From Silurus meridionalis (lineage: Eukaryota; Chordata; Actinopteri; Siluriformes; Siluridae), in contig NC_060906.1 in the NCBI RefSeq assembly GCF_014805685.1, forward strand, positions 10,763,846-10,827,845: DNA of 64,000 nucleotides, read 5' to 3'. A program made the position numbers and the translations under genes. Positions 32,656 to 43,319 of this stretch are shown in pieces. How positions within the stretch are numbered: position 1 is the stretch's first letter; every line of letters starts with the position of its first letter. The notes beneath the pieces are model-generated. The model ran no database searches. It was not told the DNA's origin and was given only the letters and a program-made list of their open reading frames with translations.

Positions 32656-33359
32656 TTACTATGATATATTCACTGTATGATTATCGTATATCTTAATATG
32701 TATGTACCATTATACCATATATTCATTGCTTTCAGGTTATCACTATATCTATTTTTAACTAAAGATTGAAATTTAAATATATTTTTTATAAAGAACATTA
32801 TTACCTTAAAAGTAATTAATGATGGGATGCCATTCCAAAGCAAAGCCTCATTTACACATCACATTTATTCAAAATTATTGTCAGTTTTACCATATGTTGC
32901 GTGCGAAATTGTGCTATTTTCTTGGAAAGGATGACAACACCAAGGAAGCTGCAGAAAACTCATTCAGAAAGAATGAGAATATGCTAAATTCAGACAGTAG
33001 CCTAAGCTCAGGTATCACCCTGCTATAAAGCTTAATTTTAAACTCTACGAGACGAGAGCTGCGTCTAAAACGCTTTGGGAACGCCTCACATTGTTCACGC
33101 TCTGAATCATGTTTAAAATCCAGCCAATAGGCAGTGGTGACTTAATTCGTCGTGCAAACCAGTGAATTTAATTGTCGCGCAAACCAGTAAGCTACAAAAT
33201 GGGAGCACGATGGCAGCTTCTGAAAAAGAAGGTAAGCGCTGCAGGGATGCAGGGAGTATAGCCCGTTGACACAGCTCTTGTTCCCTCAAGGAACTACGGT
33301 TATAAATGTAACCTAGTGACGTTCCCTTTCCAGGACCGAGTGTCCAATCATGCCATACT

Positions 33360-34340
33360 GACCAGTCCCTGTCTAGCATGTCTAAGCACAACCGGCATGC
33401 AGGACAGAGGCGCCGGGAGTGGCTCTGATGTCGAGGTCATAAAACCTGACAGTCAGTGTTACAAATGTCCTGGAGTGAAACTCCAGCAGACCAAGCCATA
33501 GAGGCTGCCATACCCCGGGTGGAATGAGCCTTAACTCCGAAAGGAGTGGGAAGACCAGAGGACTCATAACACAGACAAATGGCATCCACAATCCATCTAC
33601 TGAGTGTCTGCTTATTAGCCGGGAATCCTTTCCTATGAGGGCCATAGCAGACGAACAGCTGCTTCGACTTAATCCATGGACTCATCCTGTGGAGGTATGT
33701 GTTTAGTGCTCGCACTGGACACAGTCGAATTTAGCTTTTCCTGGTTAGGGGCTAGGAAAAGAGGAGGGCAGAATGTCTGCAAACGGGGTAAAGGATACAG
33801 TAAGACTGGCCATGCCAGGAGCAAACTCCAGAAGAGACAGGCCCACGGAAAGAGCCTGTAGGTCCCCGACCCTCTTAAGGGATAAAGACGGTCTTAACTG
33901 ACAGATACCTAAGGGCCACCTTGGCCAAGGGCTCGAAGGGGGGCTTAGATAGAGCCGCCAGCACAACGGCCAAGTCCCACACAGGCACTTTGGGTCGTGT
34001 CCCGGACCTCAGACTCCGGGTGGCATGTAGAAAACGTGTCACGAGGGGGTGTTTCCCCAGTGACTGGCCCGCTAGCGTAGTACAATAAGCCGCTATAGCG
34101 GACACAAACTTTCAGCGGTGATGGAGCCAATCCTTTGGCTAACTGTTCCTGCAGGAACTCCAGAACTGAACCAACCAGGCAGTTAACTGGGTCCAACTGG
34201 TGGTGCTTACACCACGTGGTGAACAGATGCCATTTAGCGGCATACAACCTCCTCGTGGAGGGAGCTCTGGAATGGAAAATGGTCTCTACTACCTCAGGGG
34301 CCACAGCCAAAGCTTCCATAACTCTGGGCAGGGGTGAAGC
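33360..34340 (-). pseudogene. tyrosine recombinase of the second DIRS copy
   Basis: Tyrosine recombinase that would insert circular DIRS DNA without target duplication. The N-terminal part is clear: VVETIFHSRAPSTRRLYAAK and LDPVNCLVGSVLEFLQEQLA (34300 to 34135). The middle (34105-33875) includes LRSGTRPKVPVWDLAVVLAA, and 33966-33745 includes RVGDLQALSVGLSLLEFAPG with a catalytic Arg region. The C-terminal part has ALNTYLHRMSPWIKS, then AHSTRGMAAS (HxxR box) and, in another frame, VRFYDLD with the nucleophilic Tyr. At least four frame changes make it dead, but every catalytic block is traceable. Confidence 0.85.
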
Positions 34341-34642
34341 AGGGTTCCCCCTACCTGTAAGAGGAGATCCCTCCTGGGAGGAATTTCCCAAGGAGGTCCC
34401 TCAAGGAGGGACAGCAGGTAAAACCATGGTCTGTCCGGCCAACGAGGTGCCACCAGGCAGAGACGAGCTCCTTCCTGGCGGATTCTCTCCAGAACTCCTG
34501 GGAGCAGCGCGATAGGGGGAAAGGTGTACAGACGTAGCCTCGGCCACATCTGCACTATGGCGTCCCACCCCAATGGGTCTGGGTGAGAGAGAGAGAAACA
34601 GAGGGGACAGTGCGAAGTCTCCCGAATCACAAACAGATCCAC
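34289..34642 (-). pseudogene. RNase H tail of the second DIRS copy
   Basis: 117 open codons: MDLFVIRETSHCPLCFSLSH, then DAIVQMWPRLRLYTFPPIAL, LPGVLERIRQEGARLCLVAP and FYLLSLLEGPPWEIPPRRDL. This is the standard text of the RNase H part of fish DIRS polyproteins. It joins directly to leader sequence on its 5' side near 34660, so RT was deleted upstream. Confidence 0.75.
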
Positions 34643-34954
34643 CTGGGCTCTGTAATATCTGGCCTGCTTTTACTCTCTTGATTGCAGTGGGGATGACTTT
34701 GATCTATCGTGACAAACCAGTCCTCGGACTTGATCTGAGATACAGATTCACACACAAAGTGCATACCTGAACAACAAAAGCTGATGTTGCTGCCATTGCG
34801 CTCCCATTTTGTAGCTTCCTGGTTTGCGCGACGTCGCCTGCCAATGACGTCACGACTGCCTATTGGCCGGATTTTACACATGATTCAGAATGTGAACAAA
34901 GGCATTCCTAAATTGTTTTCAGCGCAGCTCGAGTTCCTGAAAGGGAACCAAAGC

Positions 34955-36280
34955 TATTGACCTGTATCTCCTAGATTTTATACATGGCCTGGCATGAACA
35001 TGACTGGATAATTGAATGAATATAGTGTGCAGGTGTATTTGTGTGTTTTCTGTCTCTGTATCCACTGGACACTGTGTAAATCTTGGTTCTGCTTCAGGAA
35101 ACCTTTATGGAAAATGTCATCCACTGGTGTTTAGAATTACAGTGGACTCTTTTGAACTCACTTAGGATATACAAGATTTCATATACAGTTCAGCCATGCT
35201 TTTATTGTTTATTTTAGCCAAGAATGCATATATCCAGAAATCATGCAGACATGCAGCATTTTAAAGCTGACACAAAAATAGAATTATAGGCATTTGGGGC
35301 AATTAACATTTCAGAGCCTAATAGTTTAATCCTTTGTTGGCACTTTATAGAAAGGCTATGTCTGAGTTCTGTGACAAGCCATGTGGGAGAACTGAAAAGT
35401 TACAGAATACCAAAACTTGAAGCTTTCTGTTATTTTAATGTACCAGTGGTCAGAAAACTGTGTATGAAATTAAACAAACTGCTGAGCTCCACAATGATGT
35501 TTTCAACCTTTCAGGCAGAAATGCAATTCAAACATAAACGAATACTGGGCCTGTCCTAAAATCTAAGATGACATTTCAATATTCATAATAACTAAAAGGA
35601 ACATCATTTATAACATGTTGGAGCATTACTGGGAACATCTACTCTAGGAAGGATGTCAAGTACGGTGTCATATAGAATGTCATTGATAAGAAACTGAAAA
35701 AAATAATTTGCTGAAATCACGTAAGACAAAACTAACCCTCATAAGCAATGCAATAATCCCTTGATGTCAATGATCCTTCCTGGGAAAGATAGTCACCACC
35801 TGACTATTTAAATATTATTTTCAGCAGCCACTGACAGCTGGTCAAGAGGATAGTTTAATGTTACTGTAGGGACAAGTTGTGCATAAAAGTTAGCCCAGTT
35901 ACCCTTTATCAGGCCCATCTGTTCTTTATGAATACAGTTTTTTTTTATCTCTGAGTTTATATTTGTGTTGTCAGCAGGGACGTGGGAAGGTGTTTTACAT
36001 TTTGGGGGTTCTAGAATTTTAAGCAGGAGACATGTGTGCGCTATATGGCATCCCACTGAGAATGCTAGTCAATTTATTATTTTTTAAAACAGAAGGCCTT
36101 GTTTATTAATCTTAACTTTTTTAAAAGACTGATTTAATTTGTATTCTTTGTGCACACATTATTTCCCATAACATGCGTCTCATGATCCTGAAGCAGCTTG
36201 TTTACTATGTAGTGATGGCCACAAAACTCTATAAAAGGGAAAGTGAATACATATCTAAGAGCAAGAATGAATGTTCAGTG
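34955..36280. other. non-coding stretch, nothing recognised
   Basis: Composition is AT-rich and all frames are closed at short intervals. No repeat end was identified. Confidence 0.5.
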
Positions 36281-36285
36281 TTCTT

Positions 36286-36377
<92 letters not shown>
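36286..36377. repeat. (CTAT)23 microsatellite
   Basis: A pure tetranucleotide array of about 92 bp. Confidence 0.97.
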
Positions 36378-36714
36378 GAATTTCTAGCTAATTTGAAAGA
36401 AAAAAGCTTTTGTAACAGAACAGCAATGCAAGAAAGTTTTGTTTTTTAGTGTGTAACGCTTTACTGGTACTAAATCTACTATGCATATACAACCCCAATT
36501 CCAAAACAGAGTGGAAAAGTAAGTGGTACTATCAAAAAAGAGCTGGAAGAACATTTTGTCAACAGGTCAGTAACCTGATTAGGTATAAAAAAAAAAGAGC
36601 ATCTTAGAGTCAGAATAAACAAGGGACAAGGCTGAAATACAATATTGGATGCCCGTAACCTTTAGACCTTCAGATGGCACTGCATTAAAAACATGCCTCA
36701 TTCTGTGATGGACC

Positions 36715-37300
36715 TCTGAGTAATCCACACGTTAGTATCTTTTATGCGATGGAGCCACTGGAGCCTGGGTGTGGTCCAAACAGAGAGTGAAGGCTCGTCT
36801 CAACAGATAGTTTTAGAGGGTGGGGACCACCCACTTGATAGCCAGGCACTCCTTCTCTATGGTGCTGTACCAGCTATCCTGCACTTACAGCTCCAGGCAA
36901 TTCGCTTCAATTCTGGCACGGATTTTGGCCTTACCTCAGGTCCCAGCTCCTTCCTCTCAGAAACCACCATTGCTAGAGACACAGGCACTGCCTCCCTCCA
37001 TGGTTTCAGGAGGTTGAGGTCATACACCTGAAGTGCATCGCCCCTATCTGTGTGTCTAACTACATAGTCGATGCCTCCAACTTGCTGTGTAACCTCTAAG
37101 GGTCCTTGCCCCTCTGCGAGTAGTTTAGACGTAGGTAGTAATACAAGGACTTTATCTCCCTGCAGGTATCGTGCAGTATTCAAAGCTTGCACCGAACCAG
37201 GCTTTGGTGGATGAAAGTCTGCTTACAGCCCATATCCACCAATGCCTGGTGTGTAGCCCCTTGGATACTCACTGGTATGCAGTATGCTCTAGCTATCGGG
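36715..37300 (-). pseudogene. protease, integrase C terminus and RNase H of the Gmr1-like element
   Basis: ATHQALVDMGCKQTFIH (near 37250) is an aspartic-protease active site with Met where Thr or Ser is normal. It is followed by GDKVLVLLPTSKLLAEGQGP, YVVRHTDRGDALQVYDLNLL and KPWREAVPVSLAMVV, the integrase C-terminal GPY/F-type region. Then, in another frame, YSTIEKECLAIKW and LLRRAFTLCLDHTQ form an RNase H segment at about 36860-36750. Protease and integrase C terminus are joined by a deletion at about 37165. Confidence 0.8.
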
Positions 37301-37351
37301 GGGTGGCCTGTGGCTCCACTGAGATCCAGATCATCACCCCAACTCCATCTC

Positions 37352-38051
37352 CTAGATCAATGCTCCCCGCAATGCCAGCAGACACCTGTGTGGTCTGAGT
37401 CCCCCATCTGCGGGACAGAAGTAGGGAGATAAAACATAGGAGAGAGAAGGGGAGGTCCCCGGTGACGAGCGGTTGGCTTCATGAAGATTGGCCTGTTTCT
37501 GAGGCAGAAGTACAGGAGGAAAGCAGTAAGGAACAGGGGTGCTGTTCCGGGGTTTGTCCCACTCGCTGGAGGATTGCACCCTTCAGGCACGCTATTCCAC
37601 CATGCAATCAGCTGGTAGATGTTTTGCCGCTCCAGAAAAGATGGGTGGTGGGAGCTTCTTGCCTGCCTAGCACGCTCCGGAATGCCTTCTGGTCGTCTGC
37701 CTGGGCGCGGATCAGGTCCTGGTACCGCTGTTCCTGCTTAGCGCGCACCCAAAGGAGGGCCTGGTTTTGGGTCTGCTGGCGCTCAATAAACGCCTTTACC
37801 AGCTCACCCAACAGCGAAGAATCCACAGGGGTGTATCCTGTTTTCCTTACCTGGTTTCGGCACCAGTGTAGGAGAGCGAACAGTTCAGGGGAACCAATGG
37901 AACCAGGTTTCTTGATTACATTTTTGCACTTGCGCACACACGGACACACATACACGTCTCTGTATCTCTCTCTCCAGCATCCTTCTCTTACTCCTCTTGT
38001 CCTTTTCCCCTGCTCACTGCAAAAGAGAACTCTGATTAGACACATTCGCAA
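37352..38051 (-). pseudogene. gag of the Gmr1-like element
   Basis: Two open parts, 38051 to 37608 and 37590 to 37352, in different frames. The first ends with a Gln/Arg-rich segment (KAFIERQQTQNQALLWVRAK, then EQRYQDLIRAQADDQ), a coiled-coil-like stretch usual in this gag. The second carries DHTGVCWHCGEH, the first half of a CCHC zinc knuckle that binds RNA. The capsid core is largely missing. Confidence 0.65.
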
Positions 38052-38739
38052 CAGTTGTGGGATTCTTAATGCTTGTCTTCTCCGGCCTCACCCCCCATTC
38101 ACAAAGCCATGCCCCTGCTGCCACAAAGCCAAATATGAACATGATCCAAAAATGCTATCATCTTCTCTGGGCCAAAGCTCATGTAAAATGGTCTATGGCA
38201 AAGTGGAAAACTGTTCTGTGGTCAGAATCAAATTAAATCTTTTTGGTTGGGACCTTCCAACTTATCAGTGCTTAGTTCAACATCAATGCTGAAAGATATA
38301 TATTTAGGTTTTACAGAAGCATTTGCTCCAATTCAGATGATATCATTTTCAAGGAAGCCCTTGCATATTTTAGCAGGACAATGCTAACTGCATTCTGCAT
38401 CTATTACAACAGCATTTCATAGTAGAACAGTCTGGGTGCTGAACTGGCTTGCCAGACCTTTTACCAATTGAAGATTTTTAGCTGCATCCTGGAAGAAAAG
38501 ATACACAAGCAAAGACACAGGATGCAGTTAGAATCCTATATCAAACAAGAATGGAACAACATTCCTTTCTTAAATCTCCAGGTTTCCTCAGTTCCCAGAT
38601 GTTTGCAGACTGTTGTTAAATGAAGAGGGGATGCTACATCGTGTTAAACATTGCCATCTGCCAACTATCCCAACTTTTTAAAAACATGTTGCTGCTATCA
38701 ATTTCTACATTTTTTTGGATGATGTTAATAATATTTTTT

Positions 38740-39190
38740 TAAATAAAAATATTCTAAATCTGTGTAACCCTGTAGGTCTTAAATTATTTATAAGTTAAGT
38801 TTGGGGTAGATATATGTACATTTTGTTTAATAATAGAATGTACTGTATTGGTCTTTTCTAGCAGGAAGTTACTACTCAGTAGCAGCAATTTGTCCAATGG
38901 ACCCGAGGTGCTGCATTAATGTTGGTTAATATATAAGAGTTGAATTTATTGGTATATTAAATAGTCTCTGGTGCACTGTGGCTATTTTACAGGGTGATGT
39001 AATAGCAGTAATTACAAACTTTACTCATTATTGTTTGCTATAGTTACCTGGAATAATTATTGAAACTTGGTCTGGCAGTAAGGAAAATCATTACAGCTAT
39101 TATTGTTCATTCCTTGATGCTAAAGCAGGAAAATATGTTTCCATTTGATCGCAATTTCAATGGGACTCATATACAGAGCTTGCAACATTG
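38740..39190. other. AT-rich non-coding stretch
   Basis: Nothing was recognised. Confidence 0.5.
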
Positions 39191-39194
39191 GCCT

Positions 39195-39282
39195 GAGGCA
39201 CAGTGGTAGCTCGGTGGTTGAGGCTTTGGCAAACTGCTTGGAAGATCAATTCCCAGCACCACCAAGCTGACACTGTTAGGAA
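39195..39282 (+). mobile_element. SINE head fused to a minisatellite
   Basis: GAGGCACAGTGGTAGCTCGG, TGGTTGAGGCTTTGG and CAATTCCCAGCACCACCAAG resemble the tRNA-like head and middle of the fish SINE family with the GAGCAAGGCCC box. The box itself (TTTGAGCAAG at 39283) begins the first unit of the following 21-bp array. Confidence 0.6.
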
Positions 39283-39492
39283 TTTGAGCAAGATCAAACT
39301 ACTTCTCAGCAAGACCTGATCGCCTCTCATCAAGACCTCACTACCTCTCAACAACACCTTACTGCCTCTCAGCAAAGTCTGACTGCCTCTGAGCAAGGGT
39401 TCACTATCTCTGAGCATAGTCCAACTAATTTTAAACAAGACCAGACTGCATCCAAGCATGACTTGACTACCTCTCAGCAAGGCTTGATTGCA
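39283..39492. repeat. minisatellite of ten 21-bp units
   Basis: Ten units fit exactly with no length change (39283, 39304, 39325 and so on to 39492). The consensus is close to TCTCAGCAAGACCTGACTGCC. Units differ at several positions, so the array is old, yet phase is kept. On the minus strand one frame stays open through all units and encodes seven-residue repeats such as LLRGSQT, LLRGSKV and LLRGSEV. The first unit overlaps the SINE box TTGAGCAAG. Confidence 0.95.
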
Positions 39493-39984
39493 AATAATAA
39501 TCCATTAGACTCTACTGAAGCCACTTTGCTTTGGTTCAGTAAGATATGTCAACTGACTATAGAAATAATTTCATTTTGTGTAGACTAGACTGTTGGATGC
39601 TAATATGCTGCCTTTGGAATCTTATAGCAGCTGCCTTTAGGAGCTTGATTAGAACACCTCCATATCGATGTTCCCACTCAGTAAACTGTTAGATCTTCCT
39701 TCTCGGTACTTATTGATCCACAATGCAACATCTGTTCTATGGTTGGACAAAATAATACTAATGTTGAATATCCTCTTTTTTGTTAAATATATATGAAATG
39801 CAGAGTTTCTTAACATTGGGTACATCCATTAATGACAGTGTGCAGTCAAGCTGACTCTGATCCTACAAGTTTATGTAAAGCCGGATGATCAATTTTAGAT
39901 AATATCTATTGATGTTTCTTCTGAAACCAGGCTTCAGTAGAAGGGATAAGGTTTACTTAAGGAGTTAACATGATAACATGCCAG

Positions 39985-40250
39985 AGGGGACATGATGACT
40001 TAGTGGAAAGCCTTTTTTTCCCTCTGGGTTTGGGGGTTCAAATTTCTCTGTTTGACTGTGATCTGAGTTTGAAGGTTCATGGGTTTCCTTCAGGTTCTTT
40101 GGTGTTCTCCCAATTTGTATGGTGATCAGCATCTCCAAATAATCTATATTGTGTGAACAAGTTTGTGTTTGTGATTGGCCCCTGCTTTTTGCCCGAATTC
40201 CCTAGGATAGGCGCCAAATTCCCCAGCAACCAGTAGTAGGTCTAAAACCT
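39985..40250 (+). mobile_element. degraded tRNA-derived SINE
   Basis: GGTTTGGGGGTTCAAATTTC (B box region, about 40025), GAAGGTTCATGGGTTTCCTT, then TTCTCCCAATTTGTATGGTG and CCTAGGATAGGCGCC (about 40201) follow, in order, a common fish SINE with the '...GGTTTCCTCC...GATAGGCACAGGC...' layout. The piece at 54740-54800 is the complement of its 3' end. Confidence 0.55.
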
Positions 40251-40556
40251 TTGGACCCCAGTATATCTTTTCACATTTGGTTAACTCTGGCTGGTTATAT
40301 GACTAAGCCACGACACCATGTGAGCTTGGTATAATGTTCTTCTATGAGTATGAATTCCAATCATGATTGAAAATTGAAAGGGTGTGGTGCCTCCTGAAAC
40401 AGAAGGCGCAACTGAAATCAATATACTGCGTGATAAGGTGTTCCAGTGGTTCAAAGCTCTTGCTATACAGCTGTCAGAATTTTAATGATTTCATACGAAA
40501 AGTCCAGTCTTGTTAGGAGTGTGTTTGAGAAAGCAGTGGCACTGGATTTTCTTCCT

Positions 40557-40579
40557 GCACACACACACACACACACACT
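40557..40579. repeat. short (CA)n microsatellite
   Basis: About 11 CA units just upstream of the CpG-rich block. Confidence 0.9.
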
Positions 40580-41009
40580 AAAAATATGACACCTTCTTTT
40601 TGCTGTCATCATAAAGTGTGGCCATGGCCTCTCTCTCCCCTGCGGTTGTTTCCTCTTATCCTCTTTTGCGCATCTTGATGCCAGAGCTCGTACTGCCCCT
40701 ACACTTACACCCACTACACCCTTCCCACCCTCACACTCGCTCCCCAGCTCTTGCTCTGAAACCAGAAATCAGGACAGAACGGCGCACACAGGGTTAACGC
40801 GCCGTAGTGCTTGTGATAGGCTACTAGAGCGCTGGGTTCAGCCGCCTTAAAACAGAGGTAACCAGGCAACTTCAGTGCAGGCTGTGCTACGAGAGCCAAA
40901 AAAAAAGAAAAAAATACGGTGGGAAAAAGGATTGAAAGCGCTGAAATCCCGACAGTTTTTCGGCTGCAATGGGAAGGATGTAGTCCTGATTGAGCCGGCT
41001 GTGTCGGGC

Positions 41010-41123
41010 ATGGGAAAGTGGATTACTGCGTTTTCTGAAAGCTGTGGACCGCGCAGGGAGCTCGCGTTTGGATTTCTAACCATGCCAAGTATGGAAACCG
41101 CACCATCACGCACGAGTTTAAAG
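41010..41123 (+). CDS. possible first coding exon of an unidentified host gene
   Basis: An ATG at 41010 opens a frame MGKWITAFSESC... of 38 codons that runs into a consensus donor, AAAG then GTAAGG, at 41124. A second ATG at 41082 (context CTAACCATGC) would give the shorter MPSMETAPSRTSLK. The donor falls in phase 0. It lies in the CpG-rich block, as first exons often do. The frame is open further upstream (from 40875) too, so the start is uncertain. I do not recognise the peptide. It could also be untranslated. Confidence 0.3.
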
Positions 41124-41843
41124 GTAAGGACCGGGCAGGTGCGGGTTTCTTTCTTTTTTCTTTTTTTAATTATTTTTTGTGTGGTATTCTTATAAGAATC
41201 GTGCACTTTGGTTTGTTGATTTTATTCCTTATGCTGCATTTAATTTTGTATGCATTTTATTATTATGCTAGGGATGTGTCATTCGGCGGCCAGGTTAATA
41301 TCTGTTAAGTGTCTGTACAAGTAGTTTCCGGATGGGTTCTGAAAGAACTGATCCCATGCCACCGGTTGACGGTCTTTGCGCGCTCGTGCGAAGGCGTGCT
41401 CCGTGTGAGATGCGCGTTTTTTTGCTGCATTGACATGCATCCCGGCTGTACGCTTCTCCAAAACCGGAACGAAGGGGTGAAAAATATATTGTATATATAT
41501 ATTTGTGAATGTCGCGCGCCCGCACACACGCACTACAACCATTATCGATTAGGCTTTACGGTTTATTGCCGTTTTTTTCTCAGTACAGCCCTGCGTTGGA
41601 TGAAACACCGTAAGCGATCGCTTTGCCTGGTCAGAAAAGTGAGCCGTACGCGTCTGCGTGGTGCGTGCCCGCGCGTGCGAGCGAGTTTCGTGGCCCATCC
41701 TCGCGCATTCGACTTCTTCGGAGTGGCCCGTAAAGATTTTGCCTGCCCCGGGGAATGACTAACATTTCGAATGGCACCTCTTGAACCAGAAGTACAGGGA
41801 ACAGGAAGATATGCAAAGTGCGTAAAATATTTATTGCATTTTG

Positions 41844-41958
<115 letters not shown>

Positions 41959-42434
41959 CGCACAGATGCACTGTAGGACAGCGCCAGTTGAGTAGTGTGT
42001 GTGCGTGCGCGTGTGTTCGTGCGTGTCAGTAAGCGCGAGCGCCTGCAGGGATCCTGTTCTGTCCTCACGTGCGGTCAGCTTGAGCGTAAAGACGAGGGCG
42101 CACGCGCGACGCAAACTTGAATTTTTGTCTCCTGATCAGAAATAATGACTAAAAAGAAATAGAAGCAACAGTTGATGGTTATTTTATTTTTTTCCAGTTC
42201 CGCCCACTTATTCGCATCACTATTAATGCATGCAATCGATTCGTCGTACAACAGGTAGGCAACTGCACGCGCGTTAATTCAATGGATTTGCGTTAAAACA
42301 CTTAGAAAACTAATTACCCGGAAGTACGAATTGACCAATCACGCTGCACAGACATGGTGCAGGCTACTAATCCCCCTCCACCCCCACACACTAATTAAAA
42401 GCGTTGTATTAAATGCCACCTACCCCCAGCTCCC

Positions 42435-42473
42435 TGTGTGTGTGTGTGTGTGTGTGTTCGTTCGTTCGTTCGT
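42435..42473. repeat. (TG)n and (TTCG)n microsatellite
   Basis: TG units run to about 42457, then four TTCG units to 42473, leading into GTGCGCGCGC. Confidence 0.9.
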
Positions 42474-42724
42474 GCGCGCGCAGTAGGTCAATTTGATCTG
42501 ACAGAAAGCATATCTGCTCCCTCTAAGAGCTTATGCATGTTGGGCAGCAGGGTGCGCGCCATGAAACGTTTCGAGGAGAGCAGAAACAACTCCAAATACG
42601 TTCGAGAGCATCACAACCGGTTGATAGTTTCCCCGGTGAGCTCGTGCAGCCTGAAGGACAAAGCGCGTCAGGATTTCCGGTGATGAGGTCAGCAGCAGTG
42701 CGTCAGCCCCACTGTGCGGTATGA

Positions 42725-43270
42725 TCACTTCTCACTCCTTTATGACCCGTGACATTGAGTTAGGGGAAGCACCACCATGTTATGCAGGAATCTGACTGAC
42801 CATATCACAGGCTCCTTACTAAGTGCTCACAAGTGAGATATTCTTGGTTATCACTATATTAATTCCATCCAACTTGTAGATGTAAGCAATGGGCCCCATT
42901 TGACACATTTTAGTTGGGAGAGTCACAGCAGCATCTGAATGTTTAGAATTGTGGATTGTATAAAAAAAAGTGGAAGCACTCTTTCAAGGTTTAGTTATCA
43001 TGTTGTTTTCAGGTTGCTGTGTGCTTTGCTATTTTTAAGAGTTTTTTTTCTGCAAAAATGCAAATCAGATGTGCACTTGGTACTGTACAAGAAGTGACTG
43101 GCACTTCCCCAGAACATGAGTAAAATAAGTTATTTTTTGTACTGGCAGGTGATTTTTGTCAATGTGTTTGGTCAACTAGGCTCTCAAGCTTGCCTTGGTG
43201 TACAGTTAACTACCCACTTGCCCAATGTGTCACTATGCAACATGAAGCAAGCCCACCTCTGACTTGTCCA
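42725..43270. other. non-coding stretch, nothing recognised
   Basis: CpG density falls back to background directly after 42720. No repeat was recognised. Confidence 0.45.
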
Positions 43271-43271
43271 T

Positions 43272-43272
<1 letters not shown>

Positions 43273-43313
<41 letters not shown>
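43273..43313. repeat. (CA)20 microsatellite
   Basis: Pure dinucleotide array. Confidence 0.96.
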
Positions 43314-43318
<5 letters not shown>

Positions 43319-43319
43319 A

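Larger units (their letters stand above)
33041..34950 (-). mobile_element. DIRS-type retrotransposon, second copy, internally deleted
   Basis: The left end (33041-33235) and right end (34745-34950) are inverted copies and extend beyond the usual terminal repeat into the leader: both contain GCTACAAAATGGGAGC and GCGCAAACCAG in opposite senses. An internal block with CTCAAGGAACTACGGTTATA (33286) looks like the internal complementary region that DIRS elements use to circularise. Coding on the minus strand runs RNase H tail, then tyrosine recombinase. gag and RT are missing. Confidence 0.8.
36712..38118 (-). mobile_element. Gmr1-like Gypsy retrotransposon remnant
   Basis: Minus-strand order of surviving domains: gag (38051 to 37352), protease (about 37300 to 37171), integrase C terminus (about 37160 to 36930), RNase H (about 36880 to 36715). 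In standard Gypsy elements integrase comes last; here it precedes RNase H. That Copia-like order is known for Gmr1-type Gypsy elements of fish and other deuterostomes. The integrase core and the RT are deleted. No LTR is recognised, so the piece may be an internally deleted and end-truncated copy. Confidence 0.75.
36490..38735 (+). mobile_element. Tc1-like transposon split by a Gypsy remnant
   Basis: The left part (36490-36711) starts ACAACCCCAATTCCAAAACA, the end of a very common fish Tc1-like family, and contains CACTGCATTAAAAACATGCC. The right part resumes near 38119 with CATCTTCTCTGGGCCAAAGC, GGCAAAGTGGAAAACTGTTC (transposase AKWKTVLWS, second catalytic Asp lost), AATGGAACAACATTCC, and GAGGGGATGCTACATCGTG near 38625. 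It fades out near 38735, without a clean right end. Everything between about 36712 and 38118 is the nested Gypsy remnant. Confidence 0.8.

Noticed and set aside
39283..39492. CRISPR-like or engineered repeat array
   Set aside because: Units are contiguous 21-mers without spacers in vertebrate DNA, and they grow out of a SINE. It is a minisatellite.
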